This document shows positions 25,001 to 37,000 of a stretch of 64,000 nt of DNA, in pieces. Each line of letters starts with the position of its first letter. The first letter of the stretch is position 1. The position numbers were made by a program, and so were the translations under genes. The stretch is from Engraulis encrasicolus (taxonomy: Eukaryota; Chordata; Actinopteri; Clupeiformes; Engraulidae): positions 18,692,177 to 18,756,176 of the forward strand of contig NC_085869.1 of the NCBI RefSeq assembly GCF_034702125.1, in the 5' to 3' direction. The notes under the pieces are model-generated. The model made no database searches and was not told the origin of the DNA. It saw nothing but the letters and a program-made list of their open reading frames with translations.

Positions 25001-28000
25001 GACACAAAATCCGTGTCCAGGAGCACGGATTTTGCCAAAATTCTGTGCTCCTGGACACGGAATTGTTTTCCGTGCTCTTGGACATGGAATTGTTTGAAGT
25101 GCTTTCTATAGGCTATTTCCACAGTCTTGTGTTTTGTCAGGATTTTTCTAATTTTAAATATTTTGTCTAAAACAAAACATTTCTTACTGACAGGTTAGGT
25201 TTAGGGATTGTTTTGGTCTGGGCACAGCTAGTTTTCTTTCATTCATTATATGAGTTTGATAGCCTAGCAACCAACTGGAAAAGGTTTTTCTCAAAAATAT
25301 GTCTTTAATGACAGGTTAAGGTTAGGGAATGTTTTGGTCAGGCACAACTTAAATTGCTATAGCATAATTTTGTTTAGGATTAGCATTTGGTATGTATTTT
25401 CTAATGATAGAGTTAACACAGTGCTGTGGTAATAGCCTATAGAAAGCACTTCCGTGTGCCCATCACGGAAAACAATTCCGTGTCCAGGAGCACGGAATTT
25501 TGGCAAAATCCGTGCTCCTGGACACGGATTTCGTGTCCTTAACATCCGTGTCCAGGAGCACAGAATTTTTGGAGATCAGGCTGACTACACATTCAAAAAA
25601 GGCAGACAGCGCCTGGCTCTCCTGAGGAAAGTCAGGGGCCTCATCACCAGTCAGCGCACTATGTCCATGGTCTATAAGTCCCTGACAGAGAGTGTACTGA
25701 CATTCAACATTGTGTCATGGTATGGATACCTATCTGTCAAACAAAAGAACAAATTGGCACAGATCGTCAACCAGGCTGGAAAGATCCTTGGATACAAACA
25801 GCTGCAACTTTCACACCTGCACACGCAGGCCCTAACAAAGAAGGCTCATCAAGTCTATCTGGATCCTACTCACCCTCTTCACTTGTTCCACGGAAAAACA
25901 TCAAAAATATGGCAAATAATGGGCAGCATGTACACTTTTACACTTCAGCTTCAATAACAAGCTGCACCTGTGCAGTACAGAACTGCATGCTGATTGGATG
26001 TTGCACCTACCCAGGCGCGGGGCTGATTGATTGTTAATTGAAACCCGCGGATGGTGCTCATCCCGGCCATGGGGCTCATTGATTGTTAATTGGAACCCGC
26101 CGACGGGGGTTCATCCCGCCGGTGGGGTGCATTTAATGTTAATTGAGACCGCGGGCGGTTGTAATCACTGGCCCTCAGCTGGCAGCGGCAGCTGGGTGTT
26201 ACACATGCAGCTGCAAACCCCAGCTGCATGCGCCTGGTACTATCAGGGTGCCTACTGATGCTTAGTGCCCATGGAATGTGGCATCTGGGCAGGCTGGTCG
26301 GTATCAGCTCAGCCCTGTGCAGTGGTAGTGGGGCCTGGCAGATTGGAGTGTCTAGTGTGCCCTGATTACCCATAGCAAATGTCTCTCGAGAAGTCATGAT
26401 GGTGTTGATATGGTGGTGGAGAAAACTCTTTGAAAAAATGTATTTGTAACCGCCGGCCAGGCTGTATACCGCCCGCGACTGGTGAACATTGACTGGTTAA
26501 AAAACATCTCTAAAATATTTTGTGTTATCTCTTACAAAATATTTTTTTGAGTTCTGTGAGCTTATTCAAGTTTACAGTGTATTAATATAGTACATACAGT
26601 ATATGAGTTAATACATGGTGGAGTGTGTTTCATGCTAACTAAGCCGCCCAAACTGTTGTAGTTTGCAATCAAGAACCGCTACAGGCACAGAAGCAGTCAG
26701 TATCCCCCAAGAGAGCACTGGATGGACTGGGCTTCTGACAAATATGACGTATGTATAATTTTTTCTTTACCTTTGTAATGTATGTAAAAATGGCAAGGAT
26801 GGATATGGCAACAATGGATATAATGCATGTTTATTGGACTGTGCTGCCCTAACAGCGTATGGACCTAGATGACCAGACTCTATAGGCCATGTTGTGTTTT
26901 TACGTGTTTTTAATTTGGGTCTTTATAATGTGGATTGTGGAGAAGTGTCATGCAAGACAAAGTTCTGTGCACACATGCAATAGGTTGTATCTTATCTTAT
27001 CTCATCTTATCTTGTCTTGTCTTATTTTATCTTATCTTTAGAAACTCCTGATACAGCAGATCAAGATGGTCCTCAAGGCCTTGTTCTTGTTTTTACCCCT
27101 GCCTATGTTCTGGATGGTGCTTGACCAGGTACTGTAACATGGATGAAATCCCATTCAAAAGCACGATTGTATTGTAATGTTATGTATGAGGTAATGTAAT
27201 ACAAAAGAGATGTGTATTTGAGTCACATATTGACGAGTGGAGACTTGACAATTAATAGGAATGACTTCTTGTGACTTGACTTGACTTGACTTGTATGCTA
27301 TTAACTCAAGACTTGACTTGAACTTGTCAGTCTTAGCTTGCCATGACTTACAATGGCCTGTCAAGTCTACATATATTCCATTTTCTATATTTGTATGTGA
27401 AAATATTGCATTACAAAAAGAAAATGTAATGATTTCTCCTTAACCAGTACTAGTAGGCCTACTATCTTTGCTAATAACACAACTGCGAAGGGGCACATGC
27501 ATAGCAGTGTGGAGAGGAAATGAATTCATTTATGTCCAAAACTAGTTGTCGAAATTGTACGTAGAATACATGGTGACTTGTCCAGGACTTCTGGTGACTT
27601 CTTAAGGAAAAATGAGACTTGAACTTGGACTTGACTTGACTTGGTCAAATGTTTCTTAACTTGTGGCGGATGATACAGGTAGGGTGCATGTATGGTGATA
27701 ATGCAGAACTGGATTTGTACAGGAAGGTGTTACATCCTGCTGGGCATTGCTGCCTGTCGCACCTCCTCCGGTGCCCATGGGTCAGCTGCAGGGTCATCAG
27801 TCGGGAACCACCGTGTCATCAACGTTTCGCCCCTTTAATCCCGAAACGTCTCCGGTGGCGGGACAGTGACAGGGACGTCTCCCTGTCACCCCCTGCAGCT
27901 GATAGATGTTATCCCTGCGGCTGTTTTCTGGGGATAGTTGTTATTCCCCCAGCTCCTGTCCTTCCTCCGCAGCCAGAGCCAAAAGCTACCTTTTTCTGCC

Positions 28001-31000
28001 TCTTCTGCCAGCTCCTTTATTGCCTTCTTTAGCCTTCCTCCAGTGACTCCCACATCCTTCAGAGGGCGTATGGTCGACAGCCCCATAAAGCCTCGGCATC
28101 CAACTTCGACTGGATATATGGAAGTCTTCCAGCCCGCCTCCCGGCGCTCCGCAGCCAGTTCGGTGTACTTGGCCTTTTTCCGTTCAAAGGCTGCCTCAAT
28201 CCCTTCCTCCGGTGGTACAGTGAGCTCTATCAGAGCTACCGCTCTTGCCTTTGCAGACCAAGCCACTATGTCTGGCCGGAGAGATGTGGTGGTGATCTCT
28301 GTGGGAAAGTGAAGCTTTCTATCTAAGTCAACCTTCATGCTCCACTCCTGGCCGGGAGTGAGGGGCCTTGTTGTTTCTTTCTGCAGGTAGGTGATAATAA
28401 GTCGTGCCGGGTAACATTCTAGATTTCTTTCATTGCAAGCCTATAAACATCACATTCATATTCAGCTTCATGAAGCTTCATTTTTTTTCGTCCTCTTGCA
28501 GTGAATGGCTAAAATCCTTGAAAGCATGTGTGGTGTCTGTCTACTATGTGGTATTAGTCATTGACAGTATATTACAGCTGTCAATGGTATTGGTATGGAA
28601 TGCTAGTATATTGTGTTAATGTACTGCACTATGCATAGGTTTACCGTTTGTAAACAATTCCTGGCTACGCGACTCTAACCGTTTAACCTCTCATTGTTGG
28701 AAACTGCTGTCGGTCAAAAAATGAGCACACGTGGTTGGCTGCTTAGCATCTTGCCCCTCCTCACAACACGAATGTTTGTAAACGAAAAACCTATGTAGGC
28801 CTACTGTATATGGAATGGATGGTAATGGATCATAACAGGCACTAGACCCTGGCAGCACAACACCCCCATACTCAAGCAGCTTCACTGGATCCACATCAAG
28901 TCACGCATTACCTACAAAGTCCTCCTCCTAACCTTCAAGTCCCTCCATGGTCTGGCACCCCACTAACTCACAGACCTCCTTCACCCCTATGACCCCTCAA
29001 GATCCCTGCGGTCCTCTTCCAAGGGCCAGCTGATCGTCCCTCATACCAGGCTCAAGGCCACCAGTAACAGAGCCTTCCATGTGGCTGCTCCCATTCTTTG
29101 GAACAATCTGCCCAACCACATCCAGAATGCCCCTTCACTGGCCATGTTTAAGCAACACCTTAAGACACATCTCTTCCTGGAGGCTTATGGCAGCTAGTTC
29201 CACAAGCACTTTCACTTACATGCATTCACACACACGCTCACACACTGACGCGCACACACACTCACACTATCCAACACAACACTCTGTGAAGTGTCCTTGG
29301 GTGTTTTGAAAGGCGCTATATAAAACGAAAGTATTATTATTATTATTATTATTATTATATGCACTGTATGCTGCTGGACACCGTCATTCCATCCGGTAAT
29401 GACTTATTTCAGCTAGTCAACTCTTATGAAAATCGACCAGTTTGAGCGGGCGTGAGTGGGGGCACGACCCTGTTCTCAAAGGTGTCTGCCACAAGACCAA
29501 CAGGCCACTGGCTGTGCCTTGTGGGACTCCACTGTTGTTCCTGGGCTTCTTTCTCTCTGCACGGCGGATGATCGGGGCTGCTTTCTCTCTGCATGGCGGA
29601 ACGATCAGGATCGTTTGTAAGTCCCTTAGAGAGAGTAGAGTAGTTGAACGAATTCGACTGATAAGAGAACAATAGGACATGTATTTTGTGGAGTAATGTT
29701 TTGTGGAGTAAGTTTGGAGATACTGTGAATGCCCGCCTATCTATTTGAAATAACCATACAATAACTCCGGAACTCTGATAATGTTCGCCCAAGCCAGAAA
29801 ACACTTAGGGTGGACTACTGGATGGACGTCACGGTTCAAATGGTATTAGGGTGAATCTACTCCGCACCATCACTTTAAGTAATATCAGTGGCTATGTCAT
29901 TATGCTGTGTGTTTGGACATAACCACCATTGCCATCCACAGGCACACTGGAGTATGCAAGCCATGGGCATGGATGGAGACTTTGTAAGTAACCTTCACCA
30001 ACAGTCAGAGTAGCCATAAGTGACATTCAATGCTTGTTGACCAACTCACTCTTGTTTTTACACAGGGTTTTATTATTGTACAGTACGATCAAATGCAGGT
30101 AGGCCTATCTTGTGGTTATCAATGAAAGAGCATCATTAACAAAAAGAACAATAAGCCTAAACTGTTGTGTCAAATTCGTCATTAAAAAAATGTTGTCATC
30201 TTAGTCAAGTATATTACAGATTATACATACAGTAGGCTATATTACATTGCCTTTGTTTTGTTTTACAGACTTTGCTACCCATCTTGAATATCATTTTAGT
30301 TCCGGTCGCTGGCTTACTTATATACCTCATTGAAAAATGTGGCTTCAAAGTTCTGTGAGTTTTCTTGTTATCATTGTTACTATTTCTTAAAAGTCAGAAA
30401 GTCATTTACTGTATGACTGGTGGGATTCCAAGTATAGCACATTCTAATTGTAAGGTGCAGGAGAGTTTAGCTGGAAACCTTTAAAAATGTCAAAAATAGG
30501 CTCTATATTTTTCTTGTTGCACAGTTGAAGACCAAATTAATACCAATAATCTTTTCATGAATATTTTCTGAATAATGAACTAATATGTACTTGTATGACC
30601 AAAGAACAGTAAGTTTTGCAGCTAAAAATGTCTATTTCTCGTATGGAAAATGGTGGATCATGGAGAAGTTCCCTAGTTTTCATGTATGAAAAGTGCAATT
30701 TTCTCAGTCATATTGAATACATATGTAATATGAATTTGATGGTGATGGTAAGTATTTGTTAAAAAGGTAACATTTGTGAATGGGCAGCATGGATTCTGGA
30801 ACTACTAAAACTATTACACAGTACACCATGCTGCTGTGTGTGTGTGTGTGTGGGGGGGGGTGGGGGGTATAGGTTGGTACAGTATAGCCTACTTATGATG
30901 AAGTCAGGGCTGTTGGCTAACCTGATTATCAATGACGTTCAAATCTCTTCGAGACTTGCAACGCTGAAAGTGTTGCATCACTGGGAGGGCACAGTCTGGC

Positions 31001-34000
31001 TAGGTGTTGGCATGCACATGACAAGGACAGGGGGGCATTTCTTTAAAAACGGTGGCGAACCGACTGTTAGACAAATGACCACACATGTCTCCCACAGGCC
31101 CTTGAAGAGAATGGCAGTTGGGATGTTTCTGACAGCTATGGCCTTTATTTCTGCTGGCTTTGTTCAGCTTGAGGTTGATGTAAGTACATCCTGAGAATGA
31201 TAACCATTTTCTCAAAACCATTGTACACTCATTTTTTACAGTATGAACTTGTATACTATTTCATTTCAACAGAAAACCTTGCCTGCCATGCCCACAGAAA
31301 CACAGGCCTTCGTGAGGGTACTGAACATGAGAAATAACAACGTGACTGTAGAAATCGCACCTTATGCCGCTTTTCAAATTGGACCTAACCAGGTGGACCA
31401 CACACAATCACACTGATGATTTATTTGATTATTTATTTTTGACACATTCACTACGTTTACATGATGTTTTTAATTCCGAATTCATAATCAGTTCTGTGGA
31501 GTTTACTTTGATCTTTCCTTTATTCCAAATTAAGAGGTGTTAACATGACGTTTTCAAAGCTGAATTGGCCGGTCGCAAAAAACACGCCTCCTAGTTATTG
31601 TTGCTACGTCCTTCAAAACCTTAAAACCAGACACACGGTTTGGTTGCGGTTCATGTGTGTTCACTTATTGCATGCACACGCTGATTCCCAAAAGCTATAT
31701 TCAACTGTGGAGTACAACAACTTGATGATGGCGATATAATGTCTGTAACCAGGACATTTTGATGGTGTTTGGTGTAAACTGGGGAATTGCAGAGTCCACC
31801 AGAACCTTTGACAGGGCGTTGGGCACACTGCACACAGCTCTGGGGTAGTCACACTGGGTATCTTCTCTGTTCACTTTTAATAGTTGTAGTTGACAGTTCA
31901 TATCTGCATAACAATGTTGGGACAAGTGCAGCCCCATTCCAGTGTTCTTTTTTTTTGACTGTCACATGCCTAAGCTACACACACACAAACACACACCAAG
32001 AAGGAGAGAGGGCGGGGGTTGCTCCGTGGGATGTGTATTTGGCATATTTGACTTAAGTCACACAACTAGTTGTTTCCAAAAAATTGAATCATAATGCCGT
32101 GAATCCAATACTATTATATAATGCCATACACTATTGTCCTTAAGTTGGAGCGATGCATTGATATTGGTTAAGGTTACATTTTGTGCCAGCTGAATGCAAA
32201 GTGGAAGGGGGCTTATTAGCAAACAAGACGATTGCACAGTTAGCCTAAGCTACGTACAGTGTGGTTTGCTCCAAGTCCAAAATAAGCATACACATTTATT
32301 TTTCTTCATTCAATTCCAAATGGGCAAAGTGTTTTTTGTTGTTGACGATATAGGCTACATAGTTAGACAGGGGAATCACTTCCTTTTAAAACACTCTGCC
32401 AGCAACAGTTGAATGAACAAATCCTGCTACTTTTAAATATGATCACTTGGGGCTAACAGCCCACCAAATGGCTCCTGTCATCAGTCGGTTTGAGGTTTTG
32501 GCTTCGGAAAAGTGAAAAAAAACCTGAGGTCCCTATCAAAACATTTAGGTGGTGTTGGACATGGAGGTGCCATAGGCACACATTATACTGTCTCGCTGAA
32601 AGCGCAAGTTTTGACGGAGGTCCTTCAAATTCTATTCTCCTTAGCCGTTGCTGAGCTCGGATTGGTTGGCGGCCGCTTGTGGGAGGGGTTTTGTGATCGG
32701 TCAATTAAAGTATTTCTCAATTGGTTTTGTACATTTCTCGAATCTGTCTCGCAATTTGCAAAACATAATATTCATTCTCAAAACAGCTTTAACAAATGGC
32801 AAAACACGGTGGATAACCTGCAAAACCGAGTCTCTTGCTCAAAACCCTTATTTGTCTTTCAAAACCAAGTTTTTTGTGTCAATAAACGTATCAGCGCCAG
32901 CAGAATGGTTAGTCATTCTGTCATAGTGCATGGACAAGCTAGTCAAATCAATTTATCATGTTGTCAATTGAATAGTACACTCTTGAGGATCTTTTTTGAA
33001 GTGAAATGCTGTTTAGATTGGATGGGAAATGTTGTAAATTCAGTTTTATATTACATTGATCAGATAAGATTGAGATAGTTTCATGCATTCAGTGATAAAG
33101 CTTTTTGAGTGATATGACAAAAGCAATTGATAATGTACGAAATCACTGAGAATTGTACACACCCATGGCATGGTGGACGAGAGCATTTGCTATATGCCGA
33201 AAACAATGAGAAACTGATTTGACCATGTGCACAGGTAACACCAGGAAGACAGACTTTTGAGAATCATTATTCTGTTGTGAGAAATGTACAAAACCAATTG
33301 AGAAAAACTGTAAGCTTCATTCAGAATTAAATGGATTTAATTCCGAATTAAATGTCTCATGTAAACGTAGCCATTGACATAATCTTACACATTTCACTGT
33401 TATAATCCCTTATTTCATTTTAGGCAAATGGGGAGTATTTAACACTTGACTATGGAAGCTATGAAGATGTCTATTTGGACAATGAGCTTGTGCATGTCAG
33501 GGTCTTCTCAGGCACCAGGCAGACTCTAGTTATCAATCCCGCTCCTCATGTTGGTATGATCCGAGTAAGTGATTAATATATTCCATTATTACAAATTATC
33601 TACAATAAAATATATGCCCTCTGTAGTCAGTTATAATATCAATTTTATTTCTGCCTATAGTATGATGATGTAAATGGAAAACCTCATGGAGACAACTATG
33701 TAAGGTAGTCATTTCATTTCCCCCCCCCCCCCTAAGCTATAAAAGGAGCTGTGATTTAAAAGATCTTTCAGCCTCATTGTGTTACAATTCCGTTCCTTCC
33801 CTCAGATTCATCAGTGGCTTAAGCACAGGAGTAAGAGTGTCATTGAATGGAGTATATTTTGGACAATTATCCACACTAGTGATGTCCGGTTACAGCAGTG
33901 TATCACATGAGAGGTATGTGTATCTATCTATCTTTTATTGCAGTCTCTCTTATCCCTGTTTGTTTGGTGAGGACACAACAAATAATAATATAGCTAGAAA

Positions 34001-37000
34001 TGCACTCCTGGAGTTCAGACCTCCACCAAGGAAGCTGTTCGATAGAATATTTGACTATATGTTACACCCTACTTTTTTATGCAGTTAGAAACTGGAGTGT
34101 CAAAATTCATCCTATTCCACAATGGTGAAGTATCTTTAACAAGTCCGACAGGCGGACAACAGATGCGTCCGTCTATGCCCGTTCTGAACCTTTTTTGCCC
34201 AAACGCCCCCTTGGCCTCCTCATAACCTGTCAAGGCAATTTATCAATAAGCCTACCATGTACTGTATAAGCCTGGATTTGAAAAAGTACCATAGGATTTC
34301 AACAGTGTTGGGCAATTTACTGAAAAACTGTAATGCATTGCTGATTACATGTTACTGTCTTTTCAAAAGAATCCCTTACACTACATTTAGCAATGTGGGG
34401 ACCTAAGGCGAATTTAGCTTAGGGGGGCCATCGGTCCATCCCATATCACATTTTTTTTTAACATAAAATCTCTATTTTTGTTAGGCTATTTTTTTTTTTA
34501 AATCACTTTTTTTTTAATTTTTTTTTTTATTACAAACATAAAAAACAGGCAAACATTACAACCCTTTCTGGACAGATTTCAATGAATAGGCTATTTGCAA
34601 TTTTGCATAGGCCTACATTAAATAAACTAAAATGTGAAATTCTCTTTTCACTTTAATATGAGAGCAGTGATGTCCCCCCCTCACTGAAGTGTTATTTCAT
34701 GTGTGAGCATGATGCTGTCACCTATTTGAAGTGACGTTGATGTTGGATTTCATGGAATACTTTTAAATGCCGCTTTGGGAAGAAAACAGAGTAGGCGACA
34801 GGTGAACTGTATTTCTGTCAAAACAGTGGTTTGCAGGCGTTTGCGTTTTCACGTGGATATTGTCTTCGTGGACCGTAACAGACAAACCGTAAGTTCCATA
34901 AACTAATCAATGAGACATTGGCTACGTGTACATGATGTTTTTAAATCCGATTTAATAAATGCGATTTAAATAGATCGGATTAAGAGTTATTTTGCGATGT
35001 GTATACATGGCACTTTCACTTAAATGCGATTAAACGTCTGGGGAAAATAAAGCATTGCGATTGGACTGAGGACGCACGTGCTGAGCGAGCCAAATAAGGC
35101 ACGGGGGCGTGGTTCAATGCCACCGAGATGCAGGTCATCTTCCCCACGAAAATCGTTGCCTCAGGCGGACTGAAATCACAACATTTCCCCCTTTCTCCCT
35201 GGATCATTTACAATGCTACATTAGCTACCCTGTTAGCATAGAAAAACGAGTGGTCAAATGGTAATGTGGAGTAACTTTGTTGTGCTTCATTACTTCGTGG
35301 GGCACTTTTACATCAATATATGGAAGCCACAACATTTATAGTCGCTTTAGGGACTTTAAATTAAGCAAAACTTTCATGTGAAAATCAACAGGAAGTGCCG
35401 CCATGTTTTTCTCACTGGCAAAGAGCACGGTTGGTTTGCACGCATGAGCTCCAGGCCAAAACTGAGCGACTGCCACCTTGTGGACACAAGAGGGAATCAC
35501 AGGAGGGAATCACAATTCAGAAACGCATCACGGGAGGGAAACACATCACGGGAGGGCGGACGGACGGACGGACGGACGGAGGGACGGACGGACGGACGGA
35601 CACCAAAGCCTCTTATAGAGATGCGTGGGACGCATCTAAAAATAAATCATTGTGGTCCGGATCACCAACAACAACTCCACAAAAGTTCATCGAAATCTGT
35701 TCATAACTTTTTGAGTTATCCTGCTGACAGACAGACAAACAGAGATGAAGCAACGTGACCGAAAACATAACCTCCTTGGGGGAGGTAATAACTATTGCAT
35801 GCATATTGAATATACAGTATGTACAGTGTATATCTGATTTGTATTATTAGGCAAACATTCACAATCAGCAATGTTGCTGGACAGCAATGTGACTACACCA
35901 GGGAGTTTGGCTTTGGAGGGGTCTACACTATCGTCATCCCCAGTACTCTTTCCTGGGAGAATGTAAGCTACACATCACAGCAATACATACACTTAGGGGT
36001 ATAGCCAGGCTTCAGTATTTTATTTTATGTTATTTTATTCTTTATTTTACCTTTATTTAACCAGGGAACAAAGTCACATTGAGAATCGAATTCTCGTTTT
36101 TAACAGTACAAATTTGATCCATCCACTTTCTGAATCACCTGATCCTGTGTGGGCCGCTGTGGCCTAGTGGTTAGAGAGTTGGTCTTTCACTCTATGGGTT
36201 CCAGGTTCAAATCGCCCTTGACCTCTCCCTGCATCTCCATCCATGGCTGAAGTGCCCTTGAGCAAGGCACATAACCCCGTAACCAATACCCTGAAAAATA
36301 ATAACTGTAAGTCGCTTTGAATAAAATGCAAGCGTCAGCTAAGTGCAATGTAATGTAATGCAATGTAAGTGTCACAATCGTAAAACTAGACAAAAAACCC
36401 ACTTGGCAGCTGTCAATGTAAATCAAAGTAGAACAGGCCCACAGAACAGGTCCGTAAAAGATTGGCTTCGGACAAGTTTAAAAATGTCAGGATAAATATC
36501 CACCTTCATTGTATGGGTTGCTAAAATACATTTAAAAACAGTTGATATCAGTTAGGTAGACATTTAGCCATCCTTGTTTATTGTTTACTGTCAGCCATTT
36601 TTTGGCAGCCCTGAGCCCCTTTTCCATTGATTTCCTTTGACTGCCAAGGAAATGTCGCCAAGCCTAAGATGGCCGCCAGGATTGGTGTAATCAGTGGGGT
36701 GTGCCCAGTGTAATGTTTTTTGTGGGTCTATGGTCACAATGAGCAGGTAAAACATTAGCAAGGTGTGTCTAATTTTTGAAAAACATAATTTCAACCTCCT
36801 TCAAAGTCTTTTAAAGTTAAGTCTCTGTCTCCACCTCACAGTAGTCATTTTGGGCAGGGTGTGCACATCCAAAGTCACTTGTTGCAGGTGCTAGACAAAA
36901 GTGTCAGACAGTTGAAGAAGGTATGTCTGCACACTGCGGATTAAGCAAAAAAAAAAAGTTTATTCTGTTTTAATTTAATAAACTTTATTTTTTGGAGCTT

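Noticed and set aside
27886..28390. A host gene antisense to slc15a1 copy B
   Set aside because: The sequence type is a repeated retroelement segment and there is no start codon context, promoter or further exon.
29417..29804. Overlapping open frames on both strands
   Set aside because: No recognisable protein; appears to be repeat DNA in intron 11 of copy B with no splice support.
32512..33078. 188-codon open frame
   Set aside because: Lies across nested MITEs (31451-33370); composition not protein-like and no family recognised.
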